From NCBI GenBank assembly GCA_021780015.1, contig JAJXZN010000120.1, positions 1 through 5,186 on the forward strand: a stretch of DNA of 5,186 bases. The letters are read 5' to 3'. Positions within the stretch are counted from its first letter, which is position 1; every line of letters starts with the position of its first letter. Of the stretch, positions 1-5,186 are shown in pieces. Made by a program: the position numbers and the translations under genes. The DNA comes from Pseudomonadota bacterium. Lineage in GTDB: Bacteria > Pseudomonadota > Alphaproteobacteria > Rhizobiales > Beijerinckiaceae. The notes under the pieces were generated by a model, which was not told where the DNA came from, searched no databases, and saw only the letters and a program-made list of their open reading frames with translations.

Positions 1-1
1 G

Positions 2-55
2 GTCGGGATCACCATCGATCTCGCCGCGATCGAAGCGGAACTCGCTGCAGCCTGA
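2..55 (+). CDS. C-terminal tail of an unidentified protein (partial)
   Basis: An open frame enters from the left edge and stops at TGA 53-55. It gives 17 residues, VGITIDLAAIEAELAAA, with the alternating hydrophobic and acidic/Ala pattern of a real helical C-terminus. The rest of the gene lies outside the window, so family and function cannot be named. It converges on the Nudix gene, which ends at 89, leaving 33 bp between the two stops. A hairpin followed by TTTT at 60-90 lies right after the stop and would suit as its terminator, which is the main support for this frame. The other plus-strand frames give a less protein-like Arg/His/Ser-rich tail. Confidence 0.4.
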   Translation, partial: VGITIDLAAIEAELAAA

Positions 56-59
56 CGCA

Positions 60-90
60 TCGCGCCTGAGCGATCCGGCGGCGAGATTTT
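60..90 (+). terminator. Possible intrinsic terminator of the upstream gene
   Basis: TCGC (60-63) plus GCC (64-66) can pair with GGC (77-79) plus GCGA (81-84), with one bulged G at 80 and a 10-nt loop. GATTTT follows at 85-90. The T tract is short and only the plus strand has it, so it would serve the gene ending at 55 rather than the converging Nudix gene, whose stop codon it overlaps. Confidence 0.35.
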
Positions 91-670
91 AGCGCTCCAT
101 CAGTCTATGCAGCACGGCGTAATGGATGAGCAGGATCGTCTTGGCATCGGCGATCTCGCCGGTTTCGATCATCGCCAAGGCCTCGTCGAGAGTGGGTTCG
201 ACGATTTCGATATCCTCGCCTTCGTCGGCGAGGCCGCCGCCGTTCGTCACGCGGTCGCGCGGGGAATAAGGCGCGATGAAGAAGCTGATCTTCTCGGCGT
301 AGACGCCGGGGCTCATATAGGCGGAGAAAAGATAGGTCGGCGCGCCGATCCTGAGGCCGGTTTCCTCCAGAACCTCCATGACGATGCGCTCAGCCGCCGC
401 AGCCCCTTCGAGCTTGCCGGCGCAAGTCTCGAGCAGGCTGTCGCGCCCCTCGACAAGATAGACCGCAGGCCGAAACTGCCGCACGAGCAAGATGCGCCGC
501 CGCTCTCTATCGTAGAGCAGGATCGTGGCGCCGGGACCGGTGTCGTAGAATTCGCGCGTGATCTCCTGCGGCGTGCCGTCGAATTTGCGCCGCCGCCAGG
601 TGACGCGTTCAAGCAAGCCGAAGCCGCGCGAGACGATCTCGCGGCAAAGGATTTTAACTGCGCCGCTCAT
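89..670 (-). CDS. nudK: NudK-type Nudix hydrolase (GDP-mannose pyrophosphatase family)
   Basis: This 193-residue protein is about the length of E. coli NudK (191). The family hydrolyses GDP-mannose, and to some extent ADP-ribose and related nucleotide sugars, to GMP plus sugar phosphate in a Mg2+-dependent cytosolic reaction. The Nudix box runs from Gly85 (AGKLEG) to MEVLEETGL at 98-106, so the metal-binding glutamates E99, E102 and E103 are present. NudK-like signatures follow in order: [16 protein letters not shown] (118-133), GGG (144-146), GEDIEIVE (151-158) and [14 protein letters not shown] (171-184). One oddity is Met98 where the Nudix consensus has Arg. The ATG at 668-670 was chosen because it gives the family length and begins the MSGAVKIL sequence; a longer frame to 793 would lie inside nadK and has no family-like residues. 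The start overlaps the nadK end by 17 bp, with no clear Shine-Dalgarno, which suggests translational coupling. The exact substrate is inferred from the family. Confidence 0.93.
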   Translation of the reverse strand: MSGAVKILCREIVSRGFGLLERVTWRRRKFDGTPQEITREFYDTGPGATILLYDRERRRILLVRQFRPAVYLVEGRDSLLETCAGKLEGAAAAERIVMEVLEETGLRIGAPTYLFSAYMSPGVYAEKISFFIAPYSPRDRVTNGGGLADEGEDIEIVEPTLDEALAMIETGEIADAKTILLIHYAVLHRLMER

Positions 671-1460
671 CTTGGAAGCCGAATTGTTCGCGCAGGATTC
701 GCTCATCGAGCGAATGACCGGGATCGTGCAGGATGACCAGATTGGTCGCGTGGTCCATGGCGATTTCGACTTTGAGAACTTCTTTGAACTCAAAATGATC
801 GGCGACGGCGGCCACCGGCCGCTTATCGGCTTCGAGCACGTCGAGCGTCACATGCGCGGTATCGGGCAGCAGCGCGCCGCGCCAGCGCCGCGGCCGGAAG
901 GCCGAGATCGGCGTGAGCGCCATCAGCGGCGAGTTGAGCGGCAGGATCGGCCCATCGACGGAAAGATTATAAGCGGAGGAGCCTGCCGGCGTCGCCAGTA
1001 GCACGCCGTCGGCGATCAACTCGGCGAGCCGCTCCTTGCCGTCGATCGAGATGCGGATTTTCGCCGCTTGATAGGATTGCCGCAGCACCGACACTTCGTT
1101 GATCGCCATGGCAGTGGCGATCTTGCCGTGGATGTCGGTCGCGATCATGGCCAGCGGATGGATCACCGACGATTCGGCTTCCTCGATCCGCTGGACGAGG
1201 TTCTCTTCGTGATATTCGTTCATGAGGAAGCCGACCGAACCGCGGTTCATGCCGTAGATCGGCTTGCCGGTATTCATGAACCGGTGCAGCGTCTGCAACA
1301 TCAGCCCATCGCCGCCGAGCGCAACAATGACATCGGCCGTCGCGGCGTCGCTGTTGCCATAAAGGTGGATCAGGCGGATGCGCGCCGCCTCGGCCTCCGG
1401 CACGCCGGATGACAGAAACGCGATGCGCTTCAAGTGCGGACTGGCGTTGGAGTCGGGCAT
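654..1460 (-). CDS. nadK: NAD kinase
   Basis: NAD kinase phosphorylates the 2'-hydroxyl of the adenosine ribose of NAD with ATP or polyphosphate to give NADP in the cytosol, the only known route to NADP. The 268-residue product carries the family motifs in order: LGGDG (48-52, the phosphate-binding and catalytic GGDG), [10 protein letters not shown] (72-81), the NE pair at 121-122 that binds the nicotinamide ribose, and [11 protein letters not shown] (156-166) for NAD binding. The C-terminal beta-rich lobe ends in [18 protein letters not shown]. The length and the PAGSSAYN variant fit short alphaproteobacterial enzymes. The start at 1458-1460 has a weak GGTGA (complement of 1471-1475) 10 nt upstream. 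It sits 32 nt after the DUF6165 stop and overlaps nudK by 17 bp, so it is probably the middle gene of a three-gene operon. All key residues are present, with no sign of decay. Confidence 0.97.
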   Translation of the reverse strand: MPDSNASPHLKRIAFLSSGVPEAEAARIRLIHLYGNSDAATADVIVALGGDGLMLQTLHRFMNTGKPIYGMNRGSVGFLMNEYHEENLVQRIEEAESSVIHPLAMIATDIHGKIATAMAINEVSVLRQSYQAAKIRISIDGKERLAELIADGVLLATPAGSSAYNLSVDGPILPLNSPLMALTPISAFRPRRWRGALLPDTAHVTLDVLEADKRPVAAVADHFEFKEVLKVEIAMDHATNLVILHDPGHSLDERILREQFGFQDERRS

Positions 1461-1492
1461 CGGTCGTGATTCACCGCATGTTGGAGGCCGGC

Positions 1493-1879
1493 TTAATAAG
1501 CCGCGTAGCTTTTTTCCTCGACGATCGGGCTTTGCAGCAGGGCGTTGATTTCGCGTTTCAGCGCCGCCCGGCGGTCGTTGGTCTGATAGACGGAACGGGC
1601 GAGGGCGATGAAGTCCGGCCCGAAATCCTTCGCCCGCTCGCGGTCGCGGATATCGTCTTCGATATGCCAGAGTTCCTGATTGGCGGCTTTGAGCGCCGCC
1701 GTCAGTTCGGCAAGCCGCTCGCTCGGCCTGATCTGGTCGCGGAAAACGGCGCGCAAATGCTCATATTCGCGGCTGATATTGGCGCGCTTGGCGGCCTCGC
1801 CGATCTGATCGAGCTTGATCTCGAGAATGGTGATCTTGTCGATCAATTCGCCGGCGGCGATTTCGACCAGAATAGGCAT
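1493..1879 (-). CDS. DUF6165 family protein, function unknown
   Basis: The 128-residue product matches the remembered pattern of DUF6165: an N-terminal [20 protein letters not shown], a long charged helical middle (about 20-75) likely to form a helical hairpin or coiled coil, a conserved [18 protein letters not shown] segment (about 70-87), [20 protein letters not shown] (102-121), and the C-terminal [10 protein letters not shown]. No signal peptide or membrane segment is seen, so it is probably cytosolic. No biochemical role is known to me. The ATG at 1877-1879 was chosen because MPILVE is the usual family start and a GAGGGGG Shine-Dalgarno-like run (complement of 1886-1892) lies 6 nt upstream. 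A longer frame reaches 2029 but would translate a palindromic repeat and has no family character. It is the first gene of the probable nadK-nudK operon and divergent from glyS. Confidence 0.85.
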   Translation of the reverse strand: MPILVEIAAGELIDKITILEIKLDQIGEAAKRANISREYEHLRAVFRDQIRPSERLAELTAALKAANQELWHIEDDIRDRERAKDFGPDFIALARSVYQTNDRRAALKREINALLQSPIVEEKSYAAY

Positions 1880-1892
1880 GGACCGCCCCCTC

Positions 1893-1940
1893 AGAGCATG
1901 GACCGAAACTTGCCCGACGTTTTCGATCGGACCATGCTCC
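1893..1940. repeat. Palindromic interspersed repeat module (RIME-like)
   Basis: GAGCATGG (1894-1901) is the exact inverted complement of CCATGCTC (1932-1939). Inside, after one A-A mismatch, CCGA (1903-1906) pairs with TCGG (1927-1930), and GAAAC-like and GTTTTC-like stretches face each other around the loop. The left half reads AGAGCATGGACCGAAA, closely matching AGAGCATCGGACCGAAAA at 4697-4714, so it is a second copy of the same element. It resembles the short palindromic elements (RIME/Bru-RS type) scattered between rhizobial genes. In the DUF6165 transcript it would form a hairpin about 14 nt before the start codon. It could also just be a dispersed repeat with no local role. Confidence 0.75.
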
Positions 1941-2012
1941 AACATCGTGAAGTGGCGCGGCTTCCCCTCGACGGATCGGCGCGCCAGCGGATGCGTTTGC
2001 CTCTTAGCGGCT

Positions 2013-2026
2013 CCGGGGGCGCCCGG
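2013..2026. repeat. Short GC-rich inverted repeat upstream of glyS
   Basis: CCGGG (2013-2017) faces CCCGG (2022-2026) around GGCG, and GGGCGCCC at 2017-2024 is itself a perfect dyad. It lies just upstream of the possible glyS -35 at 2034. It may be a protein-binding site or chance in GC-rich DNA. Confidence 0.25.
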
Positions 2027-2033
2027 CAATACG

Positions 2034-2060
2034 TTGAAATGTAAGCCGCCCGCCTATAGA
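2034..2060 (+). promoter_or_regulatory. Possible sigma-70 promoter of glyS
   Basis: TTGAAA (2034-2039) and TATAGA (2055-2060) resemble the -35 and -10 boxes, but the 15-nt spacer is short of the usual 16-18. Transcription would begin near 2067 and give a leader of about 25 nt before the ATG at 2092. The AT-rich hexamers stand out in an otherwise GC-rich divergent interval, which is the main support. Confidence 0.4.
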
Positions 2061-2091
2061 AGCGGCCCGCACCCCGGCCGTTGTGACATCC

Positions 2092-4218
2092 ATGCCCGAT
2101 TTTTTGCTTGAGCTCTTTTCCGAGGAAATCCCCGCCCGCATGCAGGCGCAGGCGGCGCAGGACCTGAAAAAGCTCGTTACCGATGCCTTGGCCGAGCGCA
2201 ATCTTTTCGGCGAATCCGCCGGCAGTTTCGTTACGCCGCGCCGGCTTGCGCTGCAGATCGCCGGCCTGCCGCCACGCCAGAGCGACACGAAAGAGGTCCG
2301 CAAGGGGCCGCGCACCGATGCGCCGGCCGCAGCGATCAACGGCTTCTTGAAGAGTGCGGGCTTGGCGAGCGTCGCCGAAGCGCAGATCGAAAGCGATCCG
2401 AAAAAGGGCGATTTCTACGTCGCGACCATCGCCCGGCCGGGCAAGGCGACGCAAGAGGTTCTGGCCGATATCCTGCCGCCGATCCTGACGAATTTCCCCT
2501 GGCCGAAATCGATGCGCTGGGGCGCCGAATCGGTGAAGCCCGACGCTTTCCGCTGGGTGCGGCCGCTGCACGCCATCCTCGCCACCTTCGGGCCGGAGAC
2601 GGAAGAGCCGGAGATCGTGCATTTTTCCGTCGCCGGGATTGCGGCGGGCAATGTCACCTATGGGCATCGCTTCCTGGCGCCGGGCGCGATCCGGGTGCGC
2701 CGTTTCGACGATTATGTGAGCGCGCTCGAAAAGGCGAAGGTGGTGCTCGATCCCGCCCGCCGGCGCGACATCATCCTTTATGATGCGCGCACGCTTGCTC
2801 ATGCGCAGGGGCTGGAGCTCGTCGAGGACGCGGGCCTTCTCGAGGAGGTCGCCGGCCTCGTCGAATGGCCGGTCGTGCTGATCGGCACGTTCGACAAGGA
2901 TTTTTTGGCGCTGCCGCCGGAAGTGATCCGCGCGACGATCCGCGCCAACCAGAAATGTTTCGTACTGCGCGATGCCGCGACCGGGGCGCTCGCCAATAAA
3001 TTCGCGCTGGTCGCCAATATCGCCGCAGCCGATGGCGGGGCGGCGATCACCGCAGGCAATGGCCGTGTCGTGCGGGCGCGGCTGGCGGACGCCAAATTCT
3101 TCTACGAGACCGATCTTCAGACGAAGCTTGAAGACCGGCTGCCAAAGCTCGAAAATATCGTCTTTCATGCCAAGCTGGGCTCGCAGGGTGCGCGGGTGCG
3201 GCGGATCATGAGCTTGGCACAGGAATTGGCGCCGGTCGTGGGCGCCAATTCCGAAAAGGCAGCGCGGGCGGCGCGTCTCGCCAAGGCCGATCTCGTCGCC
3301 GAGATGGTCGGCGAATTTCCCGAGCTGCAAGGGCTGATGGGCCAATATTATGCCCGCGCCCATGGCGAACCGGCGGAGATCGCCGCGGCGATCGGCGATC
3401 ATTACCGGCCGCAAGGCCCGTCGGATTTGATCCCGACGGCGCCGGTTTCGATCGCCGTGGCGCTGGCCGACAAGCTCGATACGCTCGTGGGATTCTTCGC
3501 GATCGACGAAAAGCCGACCGGCAGCAAAGACCCTTATGCCTTGCGCCGCGCCGCGCTCGGCATCATCCGGATCATTCTCGAAAACGATCTGCGGCTGCGG
3601 ATCGCCGCGGCGACGCAAGCCGCACGTGCGGGCTATGCGAATCTCAAAAGCGTGCCGGACGATCTCATCCAAAGCGTGCTAGGCTTTTTCGCCGACCGCT
3701 TGAAAGTCTATCTGCGCGACAAGGGCGCACGGCACGATCTGATTGATGCGGTTTTCGCCGCGCCGGGGCCGGGCGGAACGAACGATGACTTGCTGCTCAT
3801 CGTCCGCCGCGTCGAGGCGCTCGGCGCTTTTCTCGAGAGTGACGATGGCAGGAATCTTCTCGCCGGCTATCGCCGCGCGGCGAATATTCTGCGCGCCGAA
3901 GAAAAGAAAGCCGGCGCCGCGGAAGCGAAAAGCTATGCCGAGCCTTTCGCATCAGGAAAGCTCGCTCTCCCGGAAGAAAAGGCTTTGGCGGAAAGCCTCG
4001 GCATCGCGGTTGCCGACGCGGAGCGTGCCATTGCCGCGGAAGATTTTGCCGGGGCGATGCGGGCTTTGTCGCAGTTGCGCGCGCCGGTCGATGCCTTTTT
4101 CGACAAGGTCACCGTCAATGCCGACGATCCGGCCTTGCGCCTCAATCGTCTGCGGTTGCTGAGCGCGCTCCGCGATGCGGTTCATCAGGTCGCGGATTTC
4201 TCAAAGATCGCTGGCTAA
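2092..4218 (+). CDS. glyS: Glycyl-tRNA synthetase, beta subunit
   Basis: GlyS is the large subunit of the bacterial alpha2beta2 glycyl-tRNA synthetase. The alpha subunit (GlyQ) holds the class II catalytic core, and beta recognises and positions tRNA-Gly. The 708-residue product opens with the family start [17 protein letters not shown]. It carries the conserved [20 protein letters not shown] (from residue 398) with YYARAHGE just after, and [13 protein letters not shown] (478-490). It ends with the helical DALR-type anticodon-binding region (about 590-700), including [19 protein letters not shown] from 665. Length is close to other beta subunits (E. coli 689) and the frame is intact. The ATG at 2092 is preferred; a GTG at 2083 would add only three residues, and neither has a good Shine-Dalgarno. 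glyQ is absent from the roughly 2 kb upstream, where the neighbour is divergent, so expression of the two subunits must be matched from separate transcripts or more distant genes. Confidence 0.98.
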   Translation: MPDFLLELFSEEIPARMQAQAAQDLKKLVTDALAERNLFGESAGSFVTPRRLALQIAGLPPRQSDTKEVRKGPRTDAPAAAINGFLKSAGLASVAEAQIESDPKKGDFYVATIARPGKATQEVLADILPPILTNFPWPKSMRWGAESVKPDAFRWVRPLHAILATFGPETEEPEIVHFSVAGIAAGNVTYGHRFLAPGAIRVRRFDDYVSALEKAKVVLDPARRRDIILYDARTLAHAQGLELVEDAGLLEEVAGLVEWPVVLIGTFDKDFLALPPEVIRATIRANQKCFVLRDAATGALANKFALVANIAAADGGAAITAGNGRVVRARLADAKFFYETDLQTKLEDRLPKLENIVFHAKLGSQGARVRRIMSLAQELAPVVGANSEKAARAARLAKADLVAEMVGEFPELQGLMGQYYARAHGEPAEIAAAIGDHYRPQGPSDLIPTAPVSIAVALADKLDTLVGFFAIDEKPTGSKDPYALRRAALGIIRIILENDLRLRIAAATQAARAGYANLKSVPDDLIQSVLGFFADRLKVYLRDKGARHDLIDAVFAAPGPGGTNDDLLLIVRRVEALGAFLESDDGRNLLAGYRRAANILRAEEKKAGAAEAKSYAEPFASGKLALPEEKALAESLGIAVADAERAIAAEDFAGAMRALSQLRAPVDAFFDKVTVNADDPALRLNRLRLLSALRDAVHQVADFSKIAG

Positions 4219-4231
4219 GCCCCATTTAGGC

Positions 4232-4256
4232 GCGCCGCTTATATACCGCGCGGCGC
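4232..4256 (+). terminator. Weak hairpin downstream of glyS
   Basis: GCGCCGC (4232-4238) pairs perfectly with GCGGCGC (4250-4256) around an 11-nt loop, 13 nt after the glyS stop. There is no T tract after it, so if it ends transcription it would be imperfect or Rho-assisted. It could instead be a transcript 3'-end stabiliser. Confidence 0.3.
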
Positions 4257-4330
4257 CGGCACCTCTCGAATCTATATGGTCTCATCGCCAAATTTCGGCC
4301 GCTGCCGAGGTTTCGGCGTTGGAGATGAAG

Positions 4331-4474
4331 ATGAGATCAAGAGCGCGCGCGCGTCGTGCGGAATCGGAGCCGAGCCTTCTCGTGCGGCCCGAGGTTTTGC
4401 TGGCAGGCACGATCGCCTGCATGGTTGCATTCGGCCTGCTCGTTCGCGCCGCCGACTTTTTGGCGGGGCATTGA
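4331..4474 (+). CDS. Small single-pass membrane protein, hypothetical
   Basis: A 47-residue protein is predicted. Residues 1-13 are strongly basic (six Arg in the first ten), and about 22-45 form one hydrophobic helix (VLLAGTIACMVAFGLLV then AADFLAG). The basic N-terminus would tend to stay in the cytoplasm under the positive-inside rule, giving an N-in single-pass inner-membrane protein. GGAG at 4321-4324 lies 6 nt before the ATG at 4331, which decides the start over the ATG at 4325, which directly abuts the GGAG. The family is not recognised. The next gene starts 7 nt after its stop, so the two are probably co-expressed. Support comes from the well-placed ribosome site, the clear membrane helix and the tight spacing; a small non-coding open frame is not excluded. 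Confidence 0.6.
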   Translation: MRSRARARRAESEPSLLVRPEVLLAGTIACMVAFGLLVRAADFLAGH

Positions 4475-4481
4475 AATCCAG

Positions 4482-4694
4482 ATGAGCGACCAACACCCTC
4501 CCGCTGCCGACGGCGCCCATTTTGTCGTCGGACGTGACCCTGAAGCTGGCTGGATCGTTATCGAAACGCACGGCCTTTGCGGCGGCCTGTTCCGCGATGA
4601 AGCGGCGGCGCTGCGCTATGCCGAAGAAGAATGCGAGGCCTATCAGGGCGAGCTCGAAATCAGCCGCGACCCGATCAGTATGAAATTCGGATAG
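4482..4694 (+). CDS. Small acidic soluble protein, hypothetical
   Basis: A 70-residue acidic protein is predicted with no signal or membrane segment. The predicted order is a beta-strand region (HFVVGRDPEAGWIVIETHG, 13-31), a glycine turn (CGGLF), an alpha helix (RDEAAALRYAEEECEAYQ, about 38-55) and a final strand (ELEISRD). The plan of strands with a tryptophan followed by a helix that begins after a D/EAA motif recalls small DUF2188-like proteins, but no motif settles this and no function is claimed. The ATG at 4482 follows the stop of the membrane-protein gene by 7 nt. No strong Shine-Dalgarno is seen, so coupling to the upstream gene is likely. Codon positions are GC-rich, as in neighbouring real genes. 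The interspersed repeat begins 2 nt after its stop. Confidence 0.72.
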   Translation: MSDQHPPAADGAHFVVGRDPEAGWIVIETHGLCGGLFRDEAAALRYAEEECEAYQGELEISRDPISMKFG

Positions 4695-4695
4695 T

Positions 4696-4828
4696 TAGAG
4701 CATCGGACCGAAAAGTGCGAAGCGGTTTTCGGATCAATTCGATGCGATTGAAAAACCGAGGTTCTCGATTCCAGTTTTGACGCGTTTTCTTCACGCGAAC
4801 CGGTACCCACTTCGCTTGAAAACGCTCT
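4696..4828. repeat. Two-module palindromic interspersed repeat (RIME-like)
   Basis: Module 1 (4696-4746): GCATCG (4700-4705) pairs with CGATGC (4740-4745), and inside it CCGAAAA (4708-4714) pairs with TTTTCGG (4726-4732). Module 2 (4782-4828): GCGTTTTC (4782-4789) pairs with GAAAACGC (4818-4825), and inside it GCGAA (4795-4799) pairs with TTCGC (4811-4815) around a loop containing the palindrome GGTACC (4802-4807). A 30-odd-base AT-richer spacer joins them. The layout, the AGAGCATCGGACCGAAAAG opening and the GCGAACCGGTACCCACTTCGC core match what I remember of two-palindrome mosaic elements abundant between genes in Hyphomicrobiales. Module 1 is shared with the copy at 1893-1940. It codes for nothing and carries no transposase. 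Confidence 0.85.
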
Positions 4829-4841
4829 GCGCGCTCGACTT

Positions 4842-4878
4842 TCTCCGCCGATCCGCTACCAAAGCGGCTTGGCGGAGA
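4842..4878 (+). promoter_or_regulatory. Hairpin enclosing the ribosome site of the potassium channel gene
   Basis: TCTCCGCC (4842-4849) pairs with GGCGGAGA (4871-4878). The stem continues by a G-U and an A-U pair, one T/C mismatch, and then CCGCT (4853-4857) with AGCGG (4863-4867) around the loop ACCAA: about 15 pairs in 37 nt. The right arm contains GGAG (4874-4877), the only good Shine-Dalgarno for the channel ATG at 4885. In RNA it would therefore block ribosome entry. No T tract follows, so it does not look like a terminator. As DNA it could instead be a regulator-binding inverted repeat. Confidence 0.6.
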
Positions 4879-4884
4879 TTGGTC

Positions 4885-5186
4885 ATGGCCAACGACAAGA
4901 TGAGAAAGCTCAAGCCGACGGGCATGACGCTGCGCGGCGGCGCCTTTGTGCTGCGCGGCCGCGATGCGCGCAAACTCGACTGGCGCGATCCTTATCACAT
5001 CGCGCTCGCCATGAGCTGGCCGCGATTCGTCGCAACGCTTCTGGCGATCGATCTGTCGCTCAACTTCATCTTCGCGCTGCTCTACCTTGCGCAGCCCGGA
5101 AGCGTGAACAATGTCCGTCCCGGTTCGCTGGGCGACGCCTTTTTCTTCAGCCTCGAAACCCTGGCGACGGTTGGCTACGGCGTCAT
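4885..5186 (+). CDS. Inward-rectifier potassium channel, KirBac type (partial, 3' end missing)
   Basis: The first 100 residues are present; the frame is open at the window edge. Residues 1-30 are a basic cytoplasmic leader. WRDPYHIALAMSWPRF (33-48) fits the interfacial slide helix that precedes the first membrane helix in Kir channels. About 47-69 form transmembrane helix 1 (FVATLLAIDLSLNFIFALLY). A short extracellular turret follows, then the pore helix (GDAFFFSLETLA, 83-94), then the K+ selectivity filter TVGYG (95-99). The spacing and the FFFSLETLATVGYG stretch are typical of prokaryotic Kir channels, which form tetramers in the inner membrane and pass potassium. The residue after the filter is Val100, where many potassium channels have Asp. 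The second helix and the cytoplasmic beta-sandwich domain should lie beyond the window. The ATG at 4885 has GGAG 7 nt upstream; the ATG at 4900 lacks one. The ribosome site is buried in a hairpin. Confidence 0.92.
   Translation, partial: MANDKMRKLKPTGMTLRGGAFVLRGRDARKLDWRDPYHIALAMSWPRFVATLLAIDLSLNFIFALLYLAQPGSVNNVRPGSLGDAFFFSLETLATVGYGV

Noticed and set aside
107..736. 209-residue plus-strand frame opposite nudK
   Set aside because: It lies opposite a clear Nudix gene and has no recognisable motif or ribosome site.
1880..2029. N-terminal extension of the DUF6165 gene by 50 residues
   Set aside because: It would translate the palindromic repeat. The MPILVE start with GAGGGGG 6 nt upstream fits the family.
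1891..3672. 593-residue open frame antisense to glyS
   Set aside because: It is rich in Arg, Asp, Gly and His with no domain pattern, the usual mirror of a GC-rich gene. glyS on the other strand has full family motifs.
4699..4884. The channel reading frame stays open upstream through the whole repeat
   Set aside because: There is no ATG or GTG in that stretch, only TTG codons without ribosome sites, and the residues are simple translation of the repeat. The ATG at 4885 has a well-placed GGAG.
4675..4998. 107-residue minus-strand frame over the repeat and channel start
   Set aside because: It crosses the interspersed repeat and is opposite a clear KirBac N-terminus; it has no motif or ribosome site.
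1..5186. CRISPR array, tRNA or rRNA gene, transposase, phage or defence genes
   Set aside because: None was found: no regularly spaced direct repeats, no cloverleaf with a TTCRA-type arm, and no such proteins in any frame.

Overview
The window is high-GC DNA that looks like an alphaproteobacterial chromosome, most likely Hyphomicrobiales (Rhizobiales) and possibly near Beijerinckiaceae. The assignment rests on the short alphaproteobacterial-type NAD kinase, the DUF6165 protein, the split (beta-subunit) glycyl-tRNA synthetase, and dispersed palindromic repeats of the kind common between rhizobial genes. It was made by reading the sequence, not by a database search.

Layout. Positions 1-55 hold the last codons of a plus-strand gene of unknown identity, followed by a possible intrinsic terminator. 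A minus-strand cluster then runs from about 1879 down to 89: a DUF6165 protein, NAD kinase (nadK) after a 32-nt gap, and a NudK-type Nudix hydrolase whose start lies inside the end of nadK. This looks like one transcription unit. The 212-bp divergent interval 1880-2091 holds a palindromic repeat module next to the DUF6165 start and a possible glyS promoter. glyS (2092-4218, plus) encodes the full glycyl-tRNA synthetase beta subunit; glyQ is not in the window. After a 112-bp spacer come two very small plus-strand genes: a 47-residue single-pass membrane protein and a 70-residue acidic soluble protein 7 nt behind it.

Downstream is a two-module interspersed repeat of about 130 bp (4696-4828), then a strong inverted repeat (4842-4878), then the start of an inward-rectifier (KirBac-type) potassium channel gene at 4885. 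The channel gene runs off the window end just after its TVGYG selectivity filter.

The genes are mainly housekeeping: NADP supply, nucleotide-sugar pyrophosphate clean-up and tRNA charging. The accessory interest is in the right-hand 900 bp. The most notable point is that the hairpin before the channel gene buries its only good Shine-Dalgarno sequence, which suggests translational control. No clearly new multi-gene system is visible.
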